Shown piece after piece: positions 8,921-16,674 of a stretch of 64,000 nt of DNA. The notes under the pieces were generated by a model. It had not been told where the DNA came from. It saw only the letters and a list, made by a program, of their open reading frames with translations, and made no database searches. The number at the start of each line of letters is the position of its first letter. Position 1 is the stretch's first letter. A program made the translations under genes and the position numbers. Source of the stretch: Candidatus Aalborgicola bjergmarkensis (lineage in GTDB: Bacteria; Pseudomonadota; Gammaproteobacteria; Burkholderiales; Burkholderiaceae_C); NCBI GenBank assembly GCA_016708725.1, contig JADJFE010000002.1:124001-188000 (forward strand), written 5' to 3'.

Positions 8921-10159
8921 ATGACGACACCCCCCGCCACCCCCTTCCCCAACCCACGTATCTGGGCACTCATTCCCTGCGCCGGCAGTGGCGCCCGTGC
9001 GGGCACCGATGGCCCCAAGCAGTACCAGCTTGTGGCGGGCCAGCCCATGGTGCTGCATACGCTGGCGGCCTTTGCTGCCGTGCCGCGTCTGGCTGGAACC
9101 TTGGTGGTGGTGTCCACTGATGACACCTTTCTTCAGGATATGGATGCTTCCCTTTTAGTAGCTGCTTGCGGTGGTGCCACGCGGGCTGCAAGCGTTTTTA
9201 ATGGTCTGAATGCCTTGCTGGGGCACGGTGCTGCTGCCAGCGACTGGGTGCTGGTGCACGATGCGGCACGTTGCCTGATTACACCAGCGCAGATCAACCA
9301 CCTGATCGATGCCTGCATGGGCGATGCCGTGGGCGGCTTGCTGGCGTTGCCCTTGCCCGACACGCTCAAAAGCGAGGTAGCGGGCCGTGTGGCAGACACT
9401 ATCGCGCGTAGCGACAAATGGCTGGCGCAAACGCCGCAGATGTTTCGCATCCATGCATTAAAAGCAGCACTGCAAGCCGCTGGCGAGCGCGTAACCGACG
9501 AGTCCAGCGCCATGGAGTTGGCAGGCTTTGCTCCGCTGCTGGTCAGGGGAAGCGCACAAAACTTCAAGGTGACTTATCCGCAAGACTTTGCATTGGCGCA
9601 AGCGCTGCTGCTGGCACGTGCTACAAACGAAGCGGATAAGGCAGACAACAAGGAAAAACGTATGCCACTACCTCCATTACGCATTGGCGAGGGTTGGGAC
9701 ATTCACCAATTGGTCGAGGGGCGCAAACTCATGCTCGGCGGCGTGGAAATTCCCTACGACAAGGGCTTGCTGGGCCACTCGGATGCCGATGCCCTGTTGC
9801 ATGCCATTACGGATGCACTGCTGGGTGCTGCGGGTTTGGGCGACATCGGTCGGCATTTTCCCGATACCGATCCGCAGTTCAAGGGGGCTGATTCGGGCGT
9901 ACTGCTTGCCGAGGCTCTACGGCGGGTACGCGCCCAGGGCTTTGCCATTGGCAATCTGGATTGCACCATCATCGCCCAGGCCCCCCGGCTGGCGCCGCAC
10001 ATCAGCAGCATGCAAACACGTATTGCAGCGCTGCTGGAACTCGCACCCGATCAGGTCAACGTCAAGGCCAAGACCGCCGAGAAAATGGGGCCGGTGGGTA
10101 TGGGGCAAGCTATTGAGGCACGTGCGGTGGTGCTGGTGCTGAACGAAGCTGACGATTGA
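8921..10159 (+). CDS. ispDF: Bifunctional IspD/IspF (methylerythritol phosphate pathway)
   Basis: A 412-aa fusion. Residues 1 to about 235 are IspD, the CTP-dependent 2-C-methyl-D-erythritol 4-phosphate cytidylyltransferase, with the nucleotide-binding loop IPCAGSGARAGTDGPKQY, HDAARC and KWLAQTPQMF. After a charged linker (EADKADNKEKRM), residues about 250-412 are IspF, the cyclodiphosphate synthase, with the metal ligands in GWDIHQL (about D263/H265), LLGHSDADALLHA and the terminal EKMGPVGMGQ. Start at 8921 (MTTPPATPFPNPRIWALIPC). In most betaproteobacteria the two are separate neighbouring genes; a continuous frame here indicates fusion. The 28 bp at 10083-10110 recur at 21641. Codons near 9150-9175 include TAGTAGCTGCTTGCG, resembling the dispersed intergenic motif. 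Confidence 0.92.
   Translation: MTTPPATPFPNPRIWALIPCAGSGARAGTDGPKQYQLVAGQPMVLHTLAAFAAVPRLAGTLVVVSTDDTFLQDMDASLLVAACGGATRAASVFNGLNALLGHGAAASDWVLVHDAARCLITPAQINHLIDACMGDAVGGLLALPLPDTLKSEVAGRVADTIARSDKWLAQTPQMFRIHALKAALQAAGERVTDESSAMELAGFAPLLVRGSAQNFKVTYPQDFALAQALLLARATNEADKADNKEKRMPLPPLRIGEGWDIHQLVEGRKLMLGGVEIPYDKGLLGHSDADALLHAITDALLGAAGLGDIGRHFPDTDPQFKGADSGVLLAEALRRVRAQGFAIGNLDCTIIAQAPRLAPHISSMQTRIAALLELAPDQVNVKAKTAEKMGPVGMGQAIEARAVVLVLNEADD
10083..10110 (+). repeat. 28-bp direct repeat, left copy (inside ispF)
   Basis: AAATGGGGCCGG... to ...GGGGCAAGC, identical over 28 bp to 21641-21668. The left copy encodes MGPVGMGQ of IspF; the right copy lies 3 bp after the last lanthipeptide-cluster gene. 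The pair brackets the cluster like attachment or duplication sites. Confidence 0.8.
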
Positions 10160-10184
10160 TTGATGCACTTTTTGGCGCTTTACA

Positions 10185-10236
10185 AGGCAAATAAGGCTGT
10201 AACTCGCATGGATCATGCGGGAGCAGCTATAAAAAT
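10185..10236 (+). repeat. Short dispersed intergenic motif (half unit)
   Basis: AAGGCTGTAACTCGCATGG followed by ATCATGCGGGAGCAGCTAT matches one half of the inverted motif found twice in each composite repeat copy. It occupies the gap between ispDF and the lanthipeptide precursor. Nothing else is recognisable in 10160-10340 apart from an AT-rich stretch that could hold the cluster promoter. Confidence 0.5.
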
Positions 10237-10358
10237 GGTAAATTTTTGCATGAATGAAATCCCGTAGAATAAAAACTGCGCGTCGGATTATTTGATGCGC
10301 AAAATTTTGTCATCGCGAGATGACATTCTGTAAATTTCACCCACATGGAAAGGTTTTT

Positions 10359-10646
10359 ATGGCTACCAAAGCAGATGTTGCACGCATAATCGCCCAAAAA
10401 AGTATCAAGGATGCAGCCTATCGCAGCGAGTTGATTTCCAACCCCAAAGCAATGCTGGAACGCGAGTTGGGCTTCAAACTGGATCCAGAGGCCAAGGTAA
10501 GCGTGTTGGAATGCGATACCGATACCTTGCTTATTCCGATTCCAAAGGTTTCCAGTGATGCACTGTCGGAGCAGGAACTGGATGCCGTCGTAGGCGGTGT
10601 GAAATGTTCGACCACCACGGGTTGCGTGTTCTGCTGGTGTATGTAG
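10359..10646 (+). CDS. Class II lanthipeptide precursor with NHLP leader
   Basis: A 95-aa precursor. Residues 1-80 (MATKADVARIIAQKSIKDAA onwards, ending ALSEQELDAVVGG) form a nitrile-hydratase-like leader peptide (NHLP) that closes with the double-glycine cleavage site. The 15-residue core is VKCSTTTGCVFCWCM: four Cys and four Ser/Thr, so up to four (methyl)lanthionine rings are possible. Start chosen at 10359 because GGAAAGG lies 6 bp upstream and MATKADVARII fits the family. It heads an operon with LanM and two exporters. Leader recognition by LanM, then cleavage by the Cys36 peptidase of the ABC exporter, is inferred from family knowledge. Confidence 0.88.
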   Translation: MATKADVARIIAQKSIKDAAYRSELISNPKAMLERELGFKLDPEAKVSVLECDTDTLLIPIPKVSSDALSEQELDAVVGGVKCSTTTGCVFCWCM

Positions 10647-10652
10647 TGCAAG

Positions 10653-12029
10653 GTGTTGACCCAAGCAAATCCATCCTGGAACGCACGCTTGGAAGAGCGT
10701 TTGCTGGATTCACTGGCATTCGCTCGTTTTCTGTGGCAACGGATTTGCACAAGTCCACAAACATTCTGGCAGCAGGAGGTCGCACCGCTGGTGCGACGCT
10801 CTGACCGTGTTGCAGGCGAAATAGCCGTACTGGCGCTGGTGGCTTCGCGTGTCCGATCTGATAATGTCGTTGGTGGCGTGGATGTTTCCGTTCGGGATGT
10901 GTTTTCGGTTCTGCTCCCAACGATTCGTGATGAGCGCCGTTTGACCTTGCTGGCGCGTTTTCCAGAAACGGTGCTTTCTTTGGGCGTGCCGTCTCTCATT
11001 GCCTCCCATCTGGGGTTTACAGACCAGCGGTGCGATGTGCTTGTGGCGGGGAACCTGCGCGATTTTGCCGATGGTCGCGCCGGTGAACTTGAGAAAACGC
11101 CCGTGCACATTGCCCATTTTCACTGGTTGATGAACTTGGCTGGCAGCCCTGGTGTTATGCCAAGCGTGATGCCAAAACAAGAGCACTCCATCCTGCATCG
11201 GGCGTTGCATCCCTTCTACATGAACGGTTCGGATGCCTATGTTTTTACCCACAGCCTGTTTTTTGTTTCGGATTTCGGCAGCGCGCATGTTCATGATGCG
11301 TTTTTCCGTACCTTGGCCGAACCCCTGGATGCGATGCTCGCTTGGGGCTTGGTTGATAGAAATCTTGATTTACTCGGCGAACTCTTGATTGGTGTGTGTA
11401 TCAGTGGCAACTGGGCGTTCTGTCGCTATGCACACATTGCCTGTGCAGTTTATTTCAGCGCCTGGAATCTTGTCGGCGCCCTGCCACAACCAGGCCAAGC
11501 TGACGATGGTCTGGCCAATGTGTACCATGCAACGCTGATCGGTGGGTTACTTTGCGCGGTCTTGCTGCAACAGGATGTTACCCTTGCTGATCCGGCTCCA
11601 AGCGATGCCGAGCCTGGCCCACCGTGGAATGTGTCGTGGAATGCGTTGTGGAGTGACGAGCGCTTGCAACGGTGCCAAAACCGGCTGGAAAGTCTGGACA
11701 AGGTGTGGGGCGACCTGCAGAACCAGCCCGGAGAAACAGCGGACTGCCTGCGCAGCGATATGCAGTTGATCGACCTGGCGCGGCGCTACGATCTGGACGG
11801 ACTCATCTATCACCTTGAGCAGGATGTCAGCAGGGTTGCCCATCACACATTGACCTTCCATGAGGGTATTCGGCTGGTGCGACGCCAATTGCGCTCACCC
11901 GAATGCGCCGCCCGCTATGGCTTTCGAGGCAAGGGACTGTCGGTTGATGCTGTGGAGCGGATGCTCACGCAATTTCTGGGCAAACTGCCTGCCGATATGC
12001 GCGAGGAGGCAAGCCATGTCGCTGGATGA
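10653..12029 (+). CDS. Unknown protein of the lanthipeptide cluster (458 aa)
   Basis: Starts at GTG 10653, seven bases after the precursor stop. A soluble, mostly helical protein without signal peptide or clear transmembrane segment. Recognisable patches are HIAHFHWLMNLAG, AYVFTHSLFFVSDFG (mid-protein) and SDMQLIDLARRYDLDGL. The THxLFxxxDFG stretch recalls DUF6895-type proteins linked to peptide natural-product clusters, but I cannot confirm that. Its place between precursor and LanM, with its end overlapping the lanM start by 14 nt, argues for a tight functional link (recognition, maturation or immunity). No catalytic motif is obvious. Confidence 0.6.
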   Translation: MLTQANPSWNARLEERLLDSLAFARFLWQRICTSPQTFWQQEVAPLVRRSDRVAGEIAVLALVASRVRSDNVVGGVDVSVRDVFSVLLPTIRDERRLTLLARFPETVLSLGVPSLIASHLGFTDQRCDVLVAGNLRDFADGRAGELEKTPVHIAHFHWLMNLAGSPGVMPSVMPKQEHSILHRALHPFYMNGSDAYVFTHSLFFVSDFGSAHVHDAFFRTLAEPLDAMLAWGLVDRNLDLLGELLIGVCISGNWAFCRYAHIACAVYFSAWNLVGALPQPGQADDGLANVYHATLIGGLLCAVLLQQDVTLADPAPSDAEPGPPWNVSWNALWSDERLQRCQNRLESLDKVWGDLQNQPGETADCLRSDMQLIDLARRYDLDGLIYHLEQDVSRVAHHTLTFHEGIRLVRRQLRSPECAARYGFRGKGLSVDAVERMLTQFLGKLPADMREEASHVAG

Positions 12030-15000
12030 ATGGCTGCAACAGATTGCCGGACGTTCGGCCACCCTGGAGGAACGCCTGCGTGGCCGGTGGTGGGATGGCG
12101 AGGTAGCACAATTCACCAGCTTCACCAACGTTTCCAGCAAAGCGGGAGATGTCGGAAAAGCCGGTGGTCAGGCCCGCGCAGAGCAACGCATGGCACGCTG
12201 GAGCAAGCGCATTGCTTGCCCTGCACCTGCGCAATTCACCCGTAGGCTGGCCTGGGACGGCCTGAATACCGAAAGTCTGCTGGAACAATTGGGTGGGGGT
12301 CCGACAAAGGTTGAGCCTTTACCACCGTGGACAACGACCTTGACCCAGATGATGGCTGCCGTGTTGTCGCGACGAAGCAGTATTGCCAGCCGTGTTGCCA
12401 GCCGTGAAACAGAGGGCGAGTTTCTTGTCGGTGATGCACCTGTACCCTTCCAGGAGTTGTTGTCACCGATGGTCCACCTGGCGCAAGCGCGGCTGGAAGA
12501 ACGATCTGGCGAATTGGGCGCGCAACTGCTTGCACAGGCCAGGTCTGATGCCGCGCGGACGCTACTGATCGGGTTGGCGCGGATTCTGGGGCGCTCGCTG
12601 TGGACGGATTTCGAACGTTTTCGCCAGCATAAAGGGCTGCGGGAGGGAAGTGGCGCAGGCTCCTCGGTATACGGCGAATTTTTGCGTGTCAGGGCGGATG
12701 ATGGTTTGTTCAGCTTCCTTGGCGAATTTCCGGTAGCGGCACGCCTGGCGGCGGTCTGCCTCGACAACTGGGTTGACGCACAGCACGAATTTCTTGTTCG
12801 CCTGCACGCCGACCGCGTGGCGCTTGAAGATCGCTGGCCCATTCAGGGCCGCGTTGCCACCCTGTCAATGGGGCTGTCCGATGCCCACGCCGGTGGGCGC
12901 AGCGTGATACGACTTTGTTTTGAATGTGGAACCAACATCCTGTACAAGCCGAAGGATATGCAACTGGAGGGAGACTATCAGTCGCTGCTGGCCTGGCTGA
13001 ATCTCCAACACCACCAACACCACCACTTGCCGGATTTTTATATCGTTCAACTGATTGTTCGGCAAGGCTACGGCTGGAGCGCGTTCGTCGCGCATGAATC
13101 CTGCCAAAACAGCGCGGATATCCGTGCTTACTACAGAAGAGCCGGTGCGCTGGCCGCTGTGGTTTACCTGCTTTTTGGTGCGGATTGCCATTTTGAAAAC
13201 ATCATCGCGCACGGAGCCTGGCCGGTATTGATCGATGCGGAAGCGTTGCTGCACCAAGCCATGAAGGAAGTCGCCGTTTCGGACAGTGACCTGGACCTGG
13301 ACGAATCGGTGCTCGGTACGGGGCTGTTTCCCTGCTGGAGTGGGGCGTCGGAGACAGCCTCTTACGATATTGGCGGCTTTACTGGTTCTGGCGGGCAGAA
13401 AGTTCTGGATCAAGCCCCGACATGGGTTGCGATCAACACGGATGCCATGCGTCTGGAGTATGTTCCCCTCAGCACCGCGCCGACGCGAAATTTGCCGCAT
13501 CTGGACGGCAACCCTGCCTTCGCCGTGAGCCATGTGGATGCCATCACGGATGGCTTTACTGCCTGCTGCCGATTCTTTCAGCGTCAGGCAAGCACTTTGC
13601 TGGCTGTCGATGGGCCACTGGGGTGCCTGGCCCAGGGACGAACCCGTTTCGTGTTTCGTCCGACACGGGTGTACAGCTTTTTGCAGCACCACCTTTTGGC
13701 ACCCGAATACTTGCGCGATGGACTGGACTGGGGCATTGAACTGGACGGCTTGGCACGGGCCATGACAGGAACCAACGAGCAAGCCGTCCCTTTCAACTGG
13801 CCCTTTCTGGCGCATGAAAAGGCCGCCCTGGTACGTGGCGATGTGCCGGTGTTTTTTTCTGCCGCCGACTCAACCGATGCCTTTACCAGCGCAGGGCTGG
13901 TCTTGAAGGATTGTTTTGCGCAAACGTGCTGGCAGCGCGTGCAGGCCCGTATGGCGCAACTCGACGAAGATGACATCACCCGGCAGACCGGGTTTATGCG
14001 TGCTGCGCTCCTGTTGTCGGCAGCACCGGCACACGCTGAACACCTGGGCGACGTTCGCGTGCAAGCCACCATGCAGTCCGTCATGGATATTCCGTCTTCA
14101 CAGGTTTTTCTCGACCTGGCGCTTGGCTTGGGCGAGGAAATCGAACGGCGTGCGATTCCTGGTCGAGGCGATACGCACGGTGGCCGTCGCCTGGGCTGGT
14201 TGAGTGTCGAATACCACGCAGGCACACAACAAAAGCGCCTGGAGCCAATGGGCCACGGGCTGTATTCCGGGCTGGCCGGGGTGGGTTTTTTTTATGCCGC
14301 CTTGGCACGCTGCAGCGGTGAAAACCATTTCGGCGACGTTGCGCGCCAACTGTTCGCGCAGATCGTGCAGGATATTGGGCGCGGTGCAGTTTTGAATACC
14401 GGCGGTTTTGGTATGGGCGGACTGCTCTACGCACTGATTCGCGCAGGCCAGTTGCTGGATGCGCCCGAACTGATCGACCAAGGGCAGAAACTGGCGCAAG
14501 TCTTTCCCGAATCATTGATTTCCAATGACCGTGTGTTTGACGTTCATGGTGGTGTGGCCGGGCTGCTATTGGGTTTGTTGGCGACCTGTACTGCAACAGG
14601 TGGGGGTCAGGCGCTGGATCGGGCGATAGCCTGTGGGCGCCATCTTGTTCAGCATCGCAGCGGCTTGTCGGGACGGCGTACCTGGGCCGTCGCAGGGTCA
14701 CCAGCCTTGACGGGTTTTGCCCACGGAGCAGCAGGCATCGCCCAGGCACTGAAGCGACTTTACGCCCTGGCCCCGGAAACCTGTTTCAAAGATGCTGCGG
14801 ATGAAGCGCTTGACTGGGAGCACAGTTACTATTCAGCGCAGGACAAAAACTGGGCGGACTTGCGTCTGGCCTCGAACGTGCCGCAGTACCGGCTTGGCTG
14901 GTGCAACGGTGCACCCGGAATTGCCCTGGCACGGCTGGAGGCACTATCGGTTGACCCAAGCTCGTCCGGTTCTGAGCGCGACTTGACCGATATACAGGCC

Positions 15001-15342
15001 GGATTGCAAACCACCATGTCCGCCGGATTGCGCGATGTGGACAATTTGTGTTGTGGCAATTTCGGCCGCATCGACATTTTGCTGGCAGGAAAAACCGTGC
15101 TCGCGCAAGCGGGCGATGTCGCCTATGCACAGGCCGCAGCACTGGTCGGTAATGTTGGTAACGTTGGTAACGTTGGTAACGTTGGTAAGGGATTGAAGCA
15201 GGCCAGCGATTTCCGTCTGGTTTCCAGTCTGCCACGTGGCATTTTTTCCCCTGGGCTGTTTCAAGGTGCGGCAGGCATCGGCTACGTGCTGCTGCGTCTG
15301 GGCAATCCGTCCACCATTCCCTGTGTCCTTGCGCTGCAATGA
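12016..15342 (+). CDS. lanM: Class II lanthipeptide synthetase LanM (CCG type)
   Basis: A 1108-aa bifunctional enzyme: an N-terminal dehydratase (DUF4135, about residues 130-650) phosphorylates and eliminates Ser/Thr, and a C-terminal LanC-like cyclase (about 740-1108) adds Cys thiols. Kinase-like motifs are GADCHFENIIAHG (about 387-399) and WPVLIDAEALLH. The cyclase has GHGLYSGLAGVGFFYAAL, WCNGAPG (C963) and LCCGNFG (C1012, C1013), so the zinc ligands are three Cys instead of Cys-Cys-His. That CCG pattern is known from substrate-tolerant ProcM-like enzymes. Start at 12016 is set by the GAGGAGG ribosome site and overlap with the preceding gene. A nine-base unit repeats four times at 15149-15189 (GNVGNVGNVGNVGK), probably a loop expansion. 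Confidence 0.92.
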   Translation: MSLDEWLQQIAGRSATLEERLRGRWWDGEVAQFTSFTNVSSKAGDVGKAGGQARAEQRMARWSKRIACPAPAQFTRRLAWDGLNTESLLEQLGGGPTKVEPLPPWTTTLTQMMAAVLSRRSSIASRVASRETEGEFLVGDAPVPFQELLSPMVHLAQARLEERSGELGAQLLAQARSDAARTLLIGLARILGRSLWTDFERFRQHKGLREGSGAGSSVYGEFLRVRADDGLFSFLGEFPVAARLAAVCLDNWVDAQHEFLVRLHADRVALEDRWPIQGRVATLSMGLSDAHAGGRSVIRLCFECGTNILYKPKDMQLEGDYQSLLAWLNLQHHQHHHLPDFYIVQLIVRQGYGWSAFVAHESCQNSADIRAYYRRAGALAAVVYLLFGADCHFENIIAHGAWPVLIDAEALLHQAMKEVAVSDSDLDLDESVLGTGLFPCWSGASETASYDIGGFTGSGGQKVLDQAPTWVAINTDAMRLEYVPLSTAPTRNLPHLDGNPAFAVSHVDAITDGFTACCRFFQRQASTLLAVDGPLGCLAQGRTRFVFRPTRVYSFLQHHLLAPEYLRDGLDWGIELDGLARAMTGTNEQAVPFNWPFLAHEKAALVRGDVPVFFSAADSTDAFTSAGLVLKDCFAQTCWQRVQARMAQLDEDDITRQTGFMRAALLLSAAPAHAEHLGDVRVQATMQSVMDIPSSQVFLDLALGLGEEIERRAIPGRGDTHGGRRLGWLSVEYHAGTQQKRLEPMGHGLYSGLAGVGFFYAALARCSGENHFGDVARQLFAQIVQDIGRGAVLNTGGFGMGGLLYALIRAGQLLDAPELIDQGQKLAQVFPESLISNDRVFDVHGGVAGLLLGLLATCTATGGGQALDRAIACGRHLVQHRSGLSGRRTWAVAGSPALTGFAHGAAGIAQALKRLYALAPETCFKDAADEALDWEHSYYSAQDKNWADLRLASNVPQYRLGWCNGAPGIALARLEALSVDPSSSGSERDLTDIQAGLQTTMSAGLRDVDNLCCGNFGRIDILLAGKTVLAQAGDVAYAQAAALVGNVGNVGNVGNVGKGLKQASDFRLVSSLPRGIFSPGLFQGAAGIGYVLLRLGNPSTIPCVLALQ

Positions 15343-15357
15343 TGGAACAAGAAATGC

Positions 15358-16674
15358 ATGGCTGATTCCATTTTTCGCGCAGCGGCGCTTGAGCGTTTAT
15401 CCACTCCTGAACAACTCGACAGGTTGGCACGGATCACCCGGCCAATTGCCTGGGTAGCGTTGACAGCATTTTTTCTGGTCTGTGCCCTGGCGCTGGTCTG
15501 GAGTGCTTTTGTCAGTTTCCCGGTGCGGGTTCCGGCACAAGGGATGCTTGTCGCCCCCGAAGGGGTGATGGATGTGATGACGGCCCACCGGGGCCGGGTC
15601 AGCATCCTGGTCAAGCCAGGAGACACCATCCGTGTCGGACAACCCGTAGCCCGACTGGAACAGCCGGATATCTCACAGGAACTGCAGTTGGCACGCATGG
15701 AAGTGGCAGAACTGGATGAAAAATATGCAGCACTGGGGTCGCTGACAGATAGCGAAACACGTGCGCGCTTGCAGGCCGATGAGGATCGCCGCGCCGGCAT
15801 ACGCCAGGCGATTTCCTTCAAGCGTGACCGCATTGCCTGGCTGGAGGAAAAACTGCGTCAGGAAAAGGACATGGTGACCAAGGGTTTTATCTCCAGCCAG
15901 CGTGCCGTTCAGGCGCAGATCGAACTGAACGCGGCCCGTAGCGAGCTTGCAGCACTGGAAAATGACCTGAAACAGCTTGACGCCGCATACTCCAGCTACG
16001 CGATCAACAGGCAGCGCTCACTGATGGATACCGATTTAAGACGCAACGCTGCCCGGCGCAAAACAGCCGAATTGCAGGAAAAACTCGACCGGCAGGTCAC
16101 CTTGCTCAGTCCTTACGACGCGCAGGTGGCGGAACTCAAGGTCAATTCCGGCGAACTGGTGGAATCCGGTGCTTCGCTGTTCAGCGTGCAACGCAGTGGC
16201 GCTGTGGCGCAATCCCTGATGGCCGTGATCTATGTGGCGCCGGAGGATGGCAAGCGCATTGTTCCCGGCATGCGCGTGCAGGTTTCGCCATCAACCGTCA
16301 AGCGGGATGAATACGGCTTCATGCTCGGCAAGGTGTCTCGGGTGGCGGTGGTACCCTCCACCAGTGAGGGCATGATGCGGGTGCTGAGGAACCGCTCACT
16401 GGCTGACAAACTCGCCGGGGGTGGTGCACCCTTTGAGGTATGGGTGGAGTTGGAAAGGGATGCGGCATCGGCCACCGGCTTTCGCTGGTCATCTTTTAAT
16501 CCTCTGCTGATGAAAGCCACGCAAAGCAAAGGGCCGCAGATCAGCATAGGCAGCAATACCTTGTGCTCGGCACACATCGCCGTGAGCGAAAAGCGCCTCA
16601 TCACCTTATTGATACCGGGACTGGAGCCCTTGTTTGACGCTTCGGTAACAACGCATCCGGCAGCAGGATCGTGA
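15358..16674 (+). CDS. HlyD-family periplasmic adaptor of NHLP bacteriocin export
   Basis: A 438-aa membrane-fusion protein. One transmembrane helix (about 27-50, IAWVALTAFFLVCALALVW) follows a short cytoplasmic N-terminus. Next come a lipoyl-like half-motif (VPAQGMLVAPEGVMDVMTAH), a long coiled coil (about 100-230) and a beta-rich C-terminus. It matches the NHLM secretion-protein family that accompanies paired ABC exporters. It should bridge the inner-membrane exporters to the periplasm or an outer-membrane channel; no TolC-like gene is present here. It begins 15 bp after lanM, and its stop overlaps the GTG of the next gene. Confidence 0.88.
   Translation: MADSIFRAAALERLSTPEQLDRLARITRPIAWVALTAFFLVCALALVWSAFVSFPVRVPAQGMLVAPEGVMDVMTAHRGRVSILVKPGDTIRVGQPVARLEQPDISQELQLARMEVAELDEKYAALGSLTDSETRARLQADEDRRAGIRQAISFKRDRIAWLEEKLRQEKDMVTKGFISSQRAVQAQIELNAARSELAALENDLKQLDAAYSSYAINRQRSLMDTDLRRNAARRKTAELQEKLDRQVTLLSPYDAQVAELKVNSGELVESGASLFSVQRSGAVAQSLMAVIYVAPEDGKRIVPGMRVQVSPSTVKRDEYGFMLGKVSRVAVVPSTSEGMMRVLRNRSLADKLAGGGAPFEVWVELERDAASATGFRWSSFNPLLMKATQSKGPQISIGSNTLCSAHIAVSEKRLITLLIPGLEPLFDASVTTHPAAGS

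Noticed and set aside
12168..12842. Long antisense frames opposite lanM and the exporters
   Set aside because: Ser/Arg-rich shadow frames produced by high GC at third positions.
15149..15189. GGTAACGTT tandem repeat as a CRISPR or regulatory iteron
   Set aside because: Nine-base units in frame within lanM; spacing and length do not fit CRISPR, and the site is coding.
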